This document shows, in pieces, positions 51,569 through 60,558 of a stretch of 64,000 nucleotides of DNA. Source of the stretch: an uncultured Lachnospiraceae bacterium (lineage in GTDB: Bacteria > Bacillota > Clostridia > Lachnospirales > Lachnospiraceae); the NCBI GenBank assembly GCA_910587305.1, contig CAJUKV010000008.1, forward strand, positions 1 to 64,000, given 5' to 3'. Each line of letters opens with the position of its first letter. Positions within the stretch are counted from its first letter, which is position 1. Made by a program: the position numbers and the translations under genes. The notes beneath the pieces are model-generated. The model saw nothing but the letters and a program-made list of their open reading frames with translations, ran no database searches and was not told the origin of the DNA.

Positions 51569-52789
51569 CTACACAAACAAATCCCGATACCATTTCATAG
51601 ACTGCACATAAGCATCATATACCTTGTCCATATCAATATCATTCATTAGCATCAATCTGGATACCTCCTGCCAGTTGGCGCTTTCATATTGCATTATGAA
51701 CTCCAGAACCGGTGCGAAAACGCCTTTGTTTTCTACCAGCGCATTTCTAATCTCCTTTGATACCTTTACCATCTGCAAAGCCTCTTCCATAGGCCGGTTA
51801 AGAATCAAATCCAGTACTGAGAAAAGTCCCATAAGGAATAATTCCGATGCCTGCATATTCATTTCAAACATAGGCGCCATATTCTCGGCAAATTTTGCAC
51901 GCAATAAGGATAATCTGGTAATCTCATTGGGCTTATCCGCATACAACTGATTTGCCACAGCAGTGTTAATCCACTTTTTCAGCTCGCGCTGTCCTAACAT
52001 TGCCGCCGCATGCCTGATAGAAGTGATCTCCGAATTTCTTGACATCCTGTTTACCATCTTAAGCAGCGAAATAACAAGCGCAGTATCCTGCCCGATAACA
52101 TCAGCAGCTTTCGTCAACTCAAAATCAGAAGCATTCACCATATTGAGCAATTCTATGTAATTCACCTTCAGAGGGCTTACCTCAGTTTCGCCCTTGTTCA
52201 CCGGTACACGATAAAACTTTCCTTCATAAAATTGATAGCCGCCGTCTTCTTTCAGTTTTTCAAAGGCTTCCTGATTTTCTATGTTCCCGGCGCACAATCT
52301 GATTCTGGGATATACGTTGGTAAAGTATATTTTAGCTTTGCTAATATCAATATTTTTATAATCAAGCAAAATATAGTCACATAATTTAAGAATTCCTCTA
52401 TAAACCTCAAAATTCTTGACTGCCAGTTTGCGCATTGCAAGCTTATATCCCATCCCCTTAAGCTCGCAAAGTCTGTCAATATATATCTTTTCAGGCGTAA
52501 CCGTGCTGTCGATAAGCAACACTATCCTGTCATGAGGCGCTTCACACTGGCCGGATATATCGGAAAATATGGAAATATTATTTACTTCCACAAATACTTC
52601 CTTATCCGCCGAAAGTGTATCCAGGCCCATATTCTCAATAATTTCAAGTCCGGCTACCTGAGTGGCGCCATCGTATTGTCTGGTTCCCTGCATACTGGGA
52701 TCCAACAGATAATTTGTTTTCTGCGCAAACAATGAATACGCTCGCACGCTCATTTCTTCATCAAATAAAGGTATTAATGTTACAAGCAT
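51569..52789 (-). CDS. EAL-HDOD signalling protein (YuxH-like)
   Basis: About 406 aa. N-terminal half is an EAL-like fold without an EAL motif and without the usual metal residues, so a c-di-GMP phosphodiesterase is unlikely. The C-terminal half is an HDOD domain (ELLNMVNASDFELTKAADVIGQD, then SLLKMVNRMS). ATG 52789 has AAGGAG 6 nt upstream; the upstream 18 residues in the frame are spurious. It may serve as a regulatory scaffold. Neighbours include an MCP gene. Confidence 0.88.
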   Translation of the reverse strand: MLVTLIPLFDEEMSVRAYSLFAQKTNYLLDPSMQGTRQYDGATQVAGLEIIENMGLDTLSADKEVFVEVNNISIFSDISGQCEAPHDRIVLLIDSTVTPEKIYIDRLCELKGMGYKLAMRKLAVKNFEVYRGILKLCDYILLDYKNIDISKAKIYFTNVYPRIRLCAGNIENQEAFEKLKEDGGYQFYEGKFYRVPVNKGETEVSPLKVNYIELLNMVNASDFELTKAADVIGQDTALVISLLKMVNRMSRNSEITSIRHAAAMLGQRELKKWINTAVANQLYADKPNEITRLSLLRAKFAENMAPMFEMNMQASELFLMGLFSVLDLILNRPMEEALQMVKVSKEIRNALVENKGVFAPVLEFIMQYESANWQEVSRLMLMNDIDMDKVYDAYVQSMKWYRDLFV

Positions 52790-52900
52790 ATTTTTCTCCT
52801 TCACGTTAATAAATTTAAACTCATTTCTTCTTATAGTGTACACTATTTATTCATTATACACAATAATTTGATGGGATTTCTCAAAAAAATTTAAGGATTT

Positions 52901-53146
52901 TCAGGCTGGCTGCTGTTCGGAAACGTGTGTTCTGATGTATTCCTGTAAAATTTCGGAAGCTTCGTCTACATTCAATCCTGATTCCTCTAAAATCTGATTA
53001 ATTCCATCCAAATCCTTATCTCTTTTTTCCTTATAAAGAGCGTCTAACTCGCACTGCTCTGATTTCAGCCTTGTCCGAAGCGCAAAAATCAATTCTTCCT
53101 TTTCCGCAATTTTTTCTTCAATTGTTTTTCTCTGTCCCCTTGCCAT
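52901..53146 (-). CDS. Small charged coiled-coil protein
   Basis: 81 aa, no named family. Begins MARGQRKTIEEKIAEKEELI and is mostly Glu/Lys/Leu helix up to residue 45, followed by an amphipathic second helix. No motif indicates enzyme activity. Clean start and helical content support a real gene. Context gives no clear function. Confidence 0.7.
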   Translation of the reverse strand: MARGQRKTIEEKIAEKEELIFALRTRLKSEQCELDALYKEKRDKDLDGINQILEESGLNVDEASEILQEYIRTHVSEQQPA

Positions 53147-53243
53147 AATCTACCTCCTAAAATTCATGTTACTATAGTATATGGACAAGATTCCTAAAAT
53201 ATGACAATCAAAAAAATCAATATAATTTTTATATTCTTATTTC

Positions 53244-53309
53244 AGATTATAATCGCGGATTTTAATCTCAGATTTTAATCTCAGATTTTTAATCTTAGAT
53301 TTTAATCTT
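53244..53309. repeat. Tandem palindromic A/T repeats at MATE gene end
   Basis: Five units of about 13 bp (consensus minus strand AGATTAAAATCT), each a near-palindrome. The last unit overlaps the final codons and stop of the MATE gene. They could be a weak terminator, slippage product or binding array. Confidence 0.65.
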
Positions 53310-54668
53310 TGTCCACTTGCCCTGCTTAAAGCGCACCGAGGCAAAAATAAACCGGGATACCTGATCTCCCAAAACGCCTAACCATATACCGACAATTCCC
53401 AGTCCTAAAATATATCCACCCCCATAAGAGACCGCTGTCCGGATAATTGTAACGCTGATCGTAGATGCTATTGCCGTATAAAGTGTATCTCCCGCTCCTC
53501 TAAGGCACCCCATATATATAACCTGACTGATCTGGAATACCACTACCAAGATAATCACATGCATAATATCCACGCCAATAGCAACGATATGCTCCTCCTC
53601 AAAGAACAAACGAAGCAGGAACCTTGCGCCGGCAAAATATACAACTGCAAGGCAAATGGAAATAGCTCCTCCAATCATCCTGCATATGCGTCCATATTCC
53701 CTGGCAAGCTCTTTATTTCCTGCGCCGAGGCTTCGGCCTATTAGCGCTACTGCCGCAGCTTGAAGCCCATCGCCAAAGGAAAAGGACAACCCCATAATAT
53801 TCATGCCAACCTGATGGGCCGCCATAGCATCGGTTCCCTGATGAGCTGCCATCACGGCCGTCAGCATAAAACCTATTCTCATGAGTATTTGTTCAAAAAA
53901 TACACTATACCCCACTCTGATTAAATTCACCAAAGCCGCAGCGGCAGGCTTAATCTTTTTTCTCAGAATATAAGGAAAGCTAATGAAACCTTCCGGCTTT
54001 AAAATAGACATAATGCTCATAATACATGCAATTACTGTTCCAAAAACAGTTGCAATCGCAGCCCCGCGTATGCCAAGGGCCGGGAAGCCAAAATGACCAT
54101 TGATCAACAAATAGTTTGCAATGATATTTATTGTATTGGAAGTTACATTCGTGCGCATCGTTATTTTCGTATTTCCTGCTCCCCTTTGAGCAGAATTAAT
54201 CCCCATCTGCACACAATTAAAGATCATACCTCCCATAATAATCCGAAAATAAGCAACGGCACTGTCATGGGTCTGCGGCGTAGAGCCGCACAATCTAATA
54301 ATCGGGCTTGCCAGCGCAACAAGCAATATACTCAAAATAATTGCCGCCAACACTAAAAATATCAAAGCCGTGTATAAAATTCTATTGGCGTCCTCCTGCC
54401 TGTCCTCCCCCCGTCTTCTGGCAACCAGGGCGGAAATTGAAACATTAAGCGCTACAAATAAAGAAAGCCCCATAAATTTGGGCTGTGTGGTAAGCCCTAC
54501 TGCCGCCACCGCATAGGCTCCAAGTGAACTTACCATCAATGAGTCAACTAATCCGGCAAAGGCAACAAAAAAAGATTCTACGATTGCGGGCCATGCCATA
54601 GATGCTGCCATATGGATATTTTCTTTACTATATGCAGGTTTTTTTATTCGTTCTTTTATATCTTTCAT
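53295..54668 (-). CDS. MATE-family multidrug/Na+ antiporter
   Basis: About 457 aa, twelve predicted membrane segments. Start region MKDIKERIKKPAYSKENI; then AWPAIVESFFVAFAGLVDSLMVSSLGAYAVAAVG is the family's first-helix pair. GGAGGG lies before ATG 54668; the longer open frame upstream is made entirely of R2 repeat sequence and is spurious. Exports drugs or metabolites using an ion gradient; substrate unknown. Confidence 0.9.
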   Translation of the reverse strand: MKDIKERIKKPAYSKENIHMAASMAWPAIVESFFVAFAGLVDSLMVSSLGAYAVAAVGLTTQPKFMGLSLFVALNVSISALVARRRGEDRQEDANRILYTALIFLVLAAIILSILLVALASPIIRLCGSTPQTHDSAVAYFRIIMGGMIFNCVQMGINSAQRGAGNTKITMRTNVTSNTINIIANYLLINGHFGFPALGIRGAAIATVFGTVIACIMSIMSILKPEGFISFPYILRKKIKPAAAALVNLIRVGYSVFFEQILMRIGFMLTAVMAAHQGTDAMAAHQVGMNIMGLSFSFGDGLQAAAVALIGRSLGAGNKELAREYGRICRMIGGAISICLAVVYFAGARFLLRLFFEEEHIVAIGVDIMHVIILVVVFQISQVIYMGCLRGAGDTLYTAIASTISVTIIRTAVSYGGGYILGLGIVGIWLGVLGDQVSRFIFASVRFKQGKWTKIKI

Positions 54669-54695
54669 CCTAATATCCCTCCGCATGAATCCGTG

Positions 54696-54954
54696 CAATG
54701 GAGCAGGGAAGATTTTCTCCCTGCTCGCCGCGCAGTCAGTATGCTGCCCTGGCAGCAAATTTCCGTATGCGGGCCTGTGATCGAGTAGGGAAGATTTTCT
54801 CCTGCTCGCCGCGCGGCCCGTGCGCCGCTTTAGCGGCATACTTCCTCTGCACGGGCCTGTGCATAAAAATTGAGTAGGGAAAACTTTCTCCCTACTCGCG
54901 CGCAAGATACATGCTGCATAACAGCAGCTTTCCTTACGTACCCTTGTGTATAAA
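54696..54954. repeat. Three tandem R2 units
   Basis: Units at 54696-54779, 54780-54869 and 54870-54954. Each has a GAG(C/T)AGGGA...TCCCT(G/A)CTC stem, then CGCGC, then a two-part stem with a one-sided bulge carrying TTCC. Stem sequences differ between units but pairing is kept, e.g. GCCCGTGC/GCACGGGC in unit 2 and GTATGC-type stems in unit 1. Confidence 0.75.
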
Positions 54955-54997
54955 CAACGGACACCATGCTTTGCCAGCCATCCTTATGTTAATAATA

Positions 54998-55019
54998 GCA
55001 GGGGAAGTTAATCCCCTGC
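54998..55019 (-). terminator. Intrinsic terminator after the MCP gene
   Basis: Minus strand: GCAGGGG, ATTAACTT, CCCCTGC, then TATTATT, 46 nt after the MCP stop. The R2 array follows it. Confidence 0.6.
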
Positions 55020-55064
55020 CATATTTTATATTCAAAAAGCCGATTAAAAAACAACACTCTTTGA

Positions 55065-56396
55065 TTAGTTCAAAACAAACTGATTAATCAATTCATCAAG
55101 TGTAACAGCCTGCGCGGATAACTGCTGGCTGGTAGCAGACGACTGCTCTGCTGTTGCGGAGTTGTTCTGCACAACCTCTGAAATCTGAGTTACCCCCAGC
55201 TCAGCCTGGTGCATTGTCTCAGCTTCGTCCGCTGCCATTGTGCTAAGTCTCTTAGAGGACTCTGCCACCTGTTTAATCCCGTCTACAACAATTGCAATAG
55301 AATTGGAAGCATTTTCGGCAGCATGATTTCCTTCTTCAATCTTTTTCAGGGAACCTTCAATTAATTCTCTGGTATCTGCCGCTGACTTTGTACTCTGCTC
55401 TGCAAGCTGCCTGATCTGGTCAGCCACAACTGCAAAGCCCCTTCCTGCTTCCCCGGCTCTTGCAGCCTCTATTGACGCATTGAGGGACAAAAGGTTGGTC
55501 TGGGACGCTATTGACTCAATTTCGGAAATAATATTTTCTATTTCCTTAGAAGTATCGTTAATATGTTTCATAGCCTGCATCATTTCATTCATTTCATCAC
55601 GGCTCTTATCCGCTTCATCCGCATATTTCTGAGCAAGCTTATAGGAATCCTGTGCATTCTCCGCACTCTTGGCCATTGTCTCGCCAATATTGATAATAGT
55701 TGCCTGAAGCTCCTGTACGGCCCCCGCCTGTTCCGTTGCACCCTCTGCAAGGCTCTGGGACGCTTCCGCCATATTGCTGGCGCCGGCGGATACCTGGCTG
55801 GAAGCTTCTTCAATAGAGCGCAGGGTGGTGGTCATCTGATCGCGAAGCAGCTTCATTGCCTCAATCAATTTGGAAAAATCACCTGTATATTTATCCCTGA
55901 TACTGGACTGAATTACATAGTTTCCATTCGCCATATCTCTGAGCAGCCTGGCGGCATCATTGACAATTGCATTTAAGTTATTGGCCATCGAGCCGGCCTC
56001 GGAAATAACTTCGGCAATTTCATCCTTTCTGTCTACCTGCGGAAACGGAGAAGAAAGATCGCCTGCTGCAAATGTTTTAAGTCGTTCGCCGAAAGCGTTA
56101 AGCGGATCTGCAATTGATTTGGCAATCATTTTTCCGGAACGTACCGATAGAGCCATTGCAATTATTACAACTGCCACTATCACCACTACCAATATCACAC
56201 TTAATATGCGAATCTGCTCTGAGATCTCAAGAAGTTCCGTCCCGGTCTCTGCGCCATGCTTATGAATTGTATTATAGTACAAGTTTGACATAACTGTCAT
56301 AGCTACCGCTCCCAGTAAGGCAACAGCCGATGCAATAGCGGACACTATGATAAAAGATTTTTTTAGTCTTTTTTCAATCCGTTCATTCGTAAACAT
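55065..56396 (-). CDS. Methyl-accepting chemotaxis protein with minimal sensor
   Basis: About 443 aa. Two membrane helices (about 15-38 and 65-85) with only about 26 residues outside between them, then a HAMP domain and a full signalling domain with the hairpin tip SIASQTNLLSLNASIEAARAG. Lacking a ligand domain, it may sense membrane or internal states. ATG 56396 has GGAG 7 nt upstream. No other chemotaxis genes are nearby. Confidence 0.92.
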   Translation of the reverse strand: MFTNERIEKRLKKSFIIVSAIASAVALLGAVAMTVMSNLYYNTIHKHGAETGTELLEISEQIRILSVILVVVIVAVVIIAMALSVRSGKMIAKSIADPLNAFGERLKTFAAGDLSSPFPQVDRKDEIAEVISEAGSMANNLNAIVNDAARLLRDMANGNYVIQSSIRDKYTGDFSKLIEAMKLLRDQMTTTLRSIEEASSQVSAGASNMAEASQSLAEGATEQAGAVQELQATIINIGETMAKSAENAQDSYKLAQKYADEADKSRDEMNEMMQAMKHINDTSKEIENIISEIESIASQTNLLSLNASIEAARAGEAGRGFAVVADQIRQLAEQSTKSAADTRELIEGSLKKIEEGNHAAENASNSIAIVVDGIKQVAESSKRLSTMAADEAETMHQAELGVTQISEVVQNNSATAEQSSATSQQLSAQAVTLDELINQFVLN

Positions 56397-56559
56397 AAAT
56401 ATTCTCCTTCTTTCCACCTTTTTATCATCCAGTGCTGATAAACACCTCTTTCAATATAGCACTTCTCACAAATTTATACAATCTTTTTTTCGAAATCCAC
56501 AAGCAATTTTCATGGATATTTTTTACAGCAGACAAAAGTTCTAATTTACAAGCATTTTT

Positions 56560-57465
56560 TTACAATTCGTAAGGCGTCACCTGGTACACGTAATAATTCA
56601 GCCAGTTCGAATACAGATTGTTGCTGTGGGAGCGCCACTGTAAATCCGGCTTTTTGGTATCGTCATCTTCCGGATAATAATGAGATGGAAGACTTATAGG
56701 CAGCCCCTTTCTCTTATCCCGGATATATTCATTGTGAAGCGTATATCTGTCGTACTCAGGATGGCCCATAACAAAAATCTGTCTGCCCTCCTTTGTCATG
56801 CATAGAAGGACTCCCGCTTCTTCGGACTCGGCTAAAACCGTAAGCTCTTTGCAATTATGTATATCTTCCGAGCGCACTGCCGTGTGTCTGCTGTGGGGAA
56901 TCATAAAATAATCATCGAATCCTCTCACCAAAGGTATCTTCCGGTTCATAACCCTGTGTTTATAAACGCCAAAGAGTTTTTCCGGAAGCAATATCTTTTC
57001 CAATCCGAAATGATAGTACAGGCCCGCCTGCGCTCCCCAGCAAATATGAAGGGTTGAGGTCACATGTGTTTTCGTCCATTCCATAATACTCTTAAGCTCC
57101 GGCCAGTAATCCACCTCTTCAAAAGGGATCTGCTCTACCGGAGCTCCGGTAATAATCAGCCCGTCAAACTTCTTATCCTTCAGCTCGTCAAAAGTATTGT
57201 AAAACCTGTTCAAATGCTGGATAGGGGTATTCAGCGAAACGTGGCTGTTCATTTTCATAAAGCTCACGTCAATCTGCAGGGGCGTGTTGGACAATACCCT
57301 GGCCAGCTGTAATTCCGTATCCTGTTTCACAGGCATAAGATTTAAAATACAAATCTGCAGAGCACGAATGTTCTGGTGCAGGGCGCGGTATTCGTCCATC
57401 ACGAATATATTTTCATTTTCCAGTATTTCTTTTGCCGGAAGATCGCTTTGTACTTTTATTGGCAT
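56560..57465 (-). CDS. metA: Homoserine O-acyltransferase (acetyl-specific type), MetA
   Basis: Acylates homoserine in methionine synthesis. About 301 aa from MPIKVQSDLPAKEILE. Catalytic Cys142 is in HICWGAQAG; the His/Glu pair is in GHPEYDR. Residue 111 is Glu (GAPVEQI); in studied MetA enzymes Glu at 111 goes with acetyl-CoA use and Gly with succinyl-CoA, so acetyl is inferred here. ATG 57465 is chosen by family fit, with AAGGAAA upstream. Confidence 0.95.
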   Translation of the reverse strand: MPIKVQSDLPAKEILENENIFVMDEYRALHQNIRALQICILNLMPVKQDTELQLARVLSNTPLQIDVSFMKMNSHVSLNTPIQHLNRFYNTFDELKDKKFDGLIITGAPVEQIPFEEVDYWPELKSIMEWTKTHVTSTLHICWGAQAGLYYHFGLEKILLPEKLFGVYKHRVMNRKIPLVRGFDDYFMIPHSRHTAVRSEDIHNCKELTVLAESEEAGVLLCMTKEGRQIFVMGHPEYDRYTLHNEYIRDKRKGLPISLPSHYYPEDDDTKKPDLQWRSHSNNLYSNWLNYYVYQVTPYEL

Positions 57466-57585
57466 GATTTTCGTTTCCTTTCCTTCGCTTATTTTGGTAT
57501 AAGACCCATTCCAAACTCTCTCTAAAACCTTTTTCGGCCCTGACCGCATCTTATAAAGCAAAATATTTTAAGCAATGTCCGAACC

Positions 57586-59547
57586 TTAAGCAAACTGAGC
57601 GACAAAGGCATCCTCCGAGATAATCGGAATGCCAAGCTCTTTTGCTTTCCTGTTTTTAGAAGAGTTAGATGCAAGATCGTTATTTACCAGATAGCTGGTT
57701 TTAGAGGTAACGCTTCCCGTCACCTTTCCGCCTTCCGATTCCACATAAGCCTTAAATGCATCCCTGTTTTTATAATAGTGGACATCCCCGGTGATTACGA
57801 AAGTTAACCCCTCACATTTTCCTCCACCCGCCGAGCTTTGGGATACCTTTTCTATTGTAACCTCTTTGAGCAGCGCTTTCAAGGAATTCCTGCTTTGGCT
57901 GTTATCATACCATTCCATAACGGAACCTGACTTTTCAGGCCCAATGCCGTCAATATCTTCAAACCCTCTGCCGCTTTCAAGCCTGTCTAAAAATCCGTCG
58001 AATCCGTCCCTTGCAATCATTTTTTTCCCGGCGTCTATCCCAATCATGGGAATGCAGAGGGCATAAATAAAATTAACAGGATGCACCCGTCTGCTTTTTT
58101 CAATAGCCGCCATCATATTGGCGCAGGATTTTTCCCCAAAGCCTTCCATCTGTTTGATCGTTTCCGCATGTTCCGAAAGGTGATAAATATCCGCAAACTC
58201 CTTTAAAAACCCTTCATTCATAAATTTAAGCATTGTCCGTATGGACAATCCGTCAATGTCCATTCCCGATTTGCTCACAAAACGGGTGAATTTTTTTACA
58301 TGCTTCGCCGTACAGTCAGGATTGGTGCAGTGGAGGGTTTTTGTCCTGCTTTTCGGGCTGATGCGTATTTGCGTCCGTGCGCCGCAGACAGGACAGCTGT
58401 CCGGTATCTCAAAATCCCCTACCGCATTCTTAACCGAAATACATTTGGGGATAATCTTATTTGCTTTAATGACCTCCAATGTACATTCTTTTCCTATTCC
58501 CAGCCGTTCCATTTCACTTATGTTGCAAAGCGAAGCCCGGGAAACAGTGGTTCCCTCAAGCTGAACCGGCAAAAATACGGCTACCGGCGAAATTGTGGAG
58601 GCTGCGCAGGACCATTCCACATACAAAAGCTGCGACTGGGCCGATACATCCTGCCACTTAAAAGCAATGCCTGCTTTTGTAGCGTGATGCCCCGTAACGC
58701 TGCCGGAAGAGGCATATTCCGTATCCTCATAGCAGATTACCAGTCCGTCCACAGGCAAATCCATCTGTCCGCTCTCCACTTTCTGCGTCCATCTGTCAAT
58801 GGCCTTTGGCAGTTCCTCCGCCTCTACCATTTCTCTTTCCACCACGGTAAAGCCTTCTCCTGCAAGGAAATCCATTCTCTCCCCCCAGGATTTTATGTCT
58901 TTTTCTACATATACTAATGTAAACGCATGAAAATGCACATGCCTTTCCTTCACCTTTTCCGGGTCGTCCAGGCTTAAGGTGCCGGAGGCAAGATTGCGGG
59001 GATTTGCATATTTTTCATCCTCGTCCTCCAACGTATCATTTATCAGCTCAAAATCCGTATAAGAAATGGTCGCCTCCCCCCGTACCACCAGATGCCCCTG
59101 ATAATTAATCTTAAGGGGAAAACCCTTAAGGGACTTTTTTAAATAGGTAATATTCGTCCCGACGGTTCCGTTTCCCCGGGTAAGGATTCTGGTTAACTTT
59201 CCTTTGTCATAAGTTAAAACCAATGTCAAGCCGTCCAGCTTCCAGGAAATCCAGACAGGTCTTTCCTCCGCCCATTTTTGCAATTCGGATACTTCTTTGG
59301 TCTTTGCAAGGGACAAAGCGGGAAACTCATGGGCCTCCCGCTCCCCGCTGTTTTCCTCCGCCCCTGTTTTCTGGGTGGGGCTCTCCGGAAGAATATACCC
59401 GGTGAAAGCCTCCAGTTCGGTGAGCTCATCAAACAAAGCGTCCCATTCATAATTGGACATTACCTCTTCCCTGCCATTGTAATAGGCATCCGACGCCTCG
59501 TTCAGGAGCATCACCAATTCTTCGTATCTTTTTTTATGGTTTTCCAC
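57586..59547 (-). CDS. ligA: NAD-dependent DNA ligase, divergent LigA
   Basis: About 653 aa. The nucleotidyl Lys is in WKLDGLTLVL (canonical KIDG), with RGNGTVGTNIT, VRGEATIS, NPRNLASGTL and the DGLV block. The OB region reads WSCAASTISPVAVFLPV where VGRTG is usual. A Cys4 zinc finger (CPVCGA, CTNPDC), HhH repeats and a C-terminal BRCT domain (CEGLTFVITGDVH) complete it. GTG 59547 has GGAGG 8 nt upstream. It may be a second ligase; the canonical one is not in this window. Confidence 0.85.
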   Translation of the reverse strand: MENHKKRYEELVMLLNEASDAYYNGREEVMSNYEWDALFDELTELEAFTGYILPESPTQKTGAEENSGEREAHEFPALSLAKTKEVSELQKWAEERPVWISWKLDGLTLVLTYDKGKLTRILTRGNGTVGTNITYLKKSLKGFPLKINYQGHLVVRGEATISYTDFELINDTLEDEDEKYANPRNLASGTLSLDDPEKVKERHVHFHAFTLVYVEKDIKSWGERMDFLAGEGFTVVEREMVEAEELPKAIDRWTQKVESGQMDLPVDGLVICYEDTEYASSGSVTGHHATKAGIAFKWQDVSAQSQLLYVEWSCAASTISPVAVFLPVQLEGTTVSRASLCNISEMERLGIGKECTLEVIKANKIIPKCISVKNAVGDFEIPDSCPVCGARTQIRISPKSRTKTLHCTNPDCTAKHVKKFTRFVSKSGMDIDGLSIRTMLKFMNEGFLKEFADIYHLSEHAETIKQMEGFGEKSCANMMAAIEKSRRVHPVNFIYALCIPMIGIDAGKKMIARDGFDGFLDRLESGRGFEDIDGIGPEKSGSVMEWYDNSQSRNSLKALLKEVTIEKVSQSSAGGGKCEGLTFVITGDVHYYKNRDAFKAYVESEGGKVTGSVTSKTSYLVNNDLASNSSKNRKAKELGIPIISEDAFVAQFA

Positions 59548-59688
59548 AATTACACCCTCCAATTTTTGCAAGTTTTCTTTCAGCATCCTGCATTTTGCTT
59601 TCAAACCGTCCAAAAATAGAATCTGTTTTCTTTCAAAAATATACGTTTTTTAGTATTTTCAGCTGCTTTCAAATCAGCTTTTCCATAA

Positions 59689-59713
59689 GTTTACATAAAA
59701 CCCTCATGCAAAC
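59689..59713. promoter_or_regulatory. Operator-like inverted repeat, site 3
   Basis: GTTTACAT-N9-ATGCAAAC, same half-site and spacing as the sites near 1.1 kb, with one mismatch. It lies between the rluF-like gene and the ligase. The rest of the 59614-59762 gap is A/T-rich with no gene. Confidence 0.4.
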
Positions 59714-59762
59714 TCATCTAAAAATACAGTTTTTCAACCTTGTCGAAAATTATACCATTTTA

Positions 59763-60491
59763 TCAGGTTTTTTCAGTTTTTTCCGGAAAACAAGATTTGT
59801 ATAACGTATGTAATTCTTCATTTTTCAGCCTTCTGAACTGCCCGGATTTTAAACTTTCAAGTGTAATGTTTTCAATTCGAACCCGTTTAATTGCATAAAC
59901 ATGGTATCCCAACTCTCTCACCATTCTTTTTATTTGCCGGTTTAATCCCTGTGTTAATATAATTCTGAATGTAAATTTACCTATTTTCGTTACTTCACAT
60001 GGTTTTGTGGTGACGGAAAGCTCCGATAAGTAAACGCCTTTAGACATGCGTTTGATTAAATCTTCCGAAATTTCCTTATTTACCCGGACCACATATTCTT
60101 TTTCATGCCCTCCGCTCCCCCGCATCATAGCCTGAATCAGTTCCCCGTCGTTAGTTAAAAGCATAAGCCCCTCAGAATCCTTGTCAAGTCTGCCTGCGTA
60201 TGTCACACGCACCGGGAATTTAACCATATCCGTAATCTTTTTGTCCGCAAACCTGTCCTTTTCCGTGCAGGTTACACCCACCGGTTTATAATATGCCAAA
60301 ACAACCTTTTCGTCTTTTCCATGTACGGGCTTTCCGTTGACCAGTATCTGCTCCTCACCGCTTATCTGCATTCCCGCCACTGCCTTTTTTCCGTTTACGC
60401 TCACAGCGCCTTCCTCGATAAGCCTGTCCGCCTCACGCCTTGAGCACAGACCACAGGCCGCAAGATATTTATTTAATCTCTCTTTTTCCAT
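59763..60491 (-). CDS. RluB/RluF-like rRNA pseudouridine synthase
   Basis: About 242 aa. S4 domain (MEKERLNKYLAACGLCSRREAD) and RsuA-type catalytic core GRLDKDSEGLMLLTNDG, with GLNRQIKRMV. RluF in E. coli modifies 23S U2604; the target here is inferred. ATG 60491 has GGGAG upstream. It follows hflX by about 67 nt. This is the third pseudouridine synthase in the window. Confidence 0.92.
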   Translation of the reverse strand: MEKERLNKYLAACGLCSRREADRLIEEGAVSVNGKKAVAGMQISGEEQILVNGKPVHGKDEKVVLAYYKPVGVTCTEKDRFADKKITDMVKFPVRVTYAGRLDKDSEGLMLLTNDGELIQAMMRGSGGHEKEYVVRVNKEISEDLIKRMSKGVYLSELSVTTKPCEVTKIGKFTFRIILTQGLNRQIKRMVRELGYHVYAIKRVRIENITLESLKSGQFRRLKNEELHTLYKSCFPEKTEKT

Positions 60492-60558
60492 ACATTCTCC
60501 CTCTATACTCCTGCAAGCGGCAAGCCGCACGGACATGCCGGCATGCCCATCAACCATT

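Noticed and set aside
54669..54905. N-terminal extension of the MATE frame
   Set aside because: It translates R2 units; a strong SD at the internal ATG 54668 sets the real start.
54696..54954. CRISPR-like tandem repeats
   Set aside because: The three units differ in sequence and are not separated by unique spacers; no cas genes are near.
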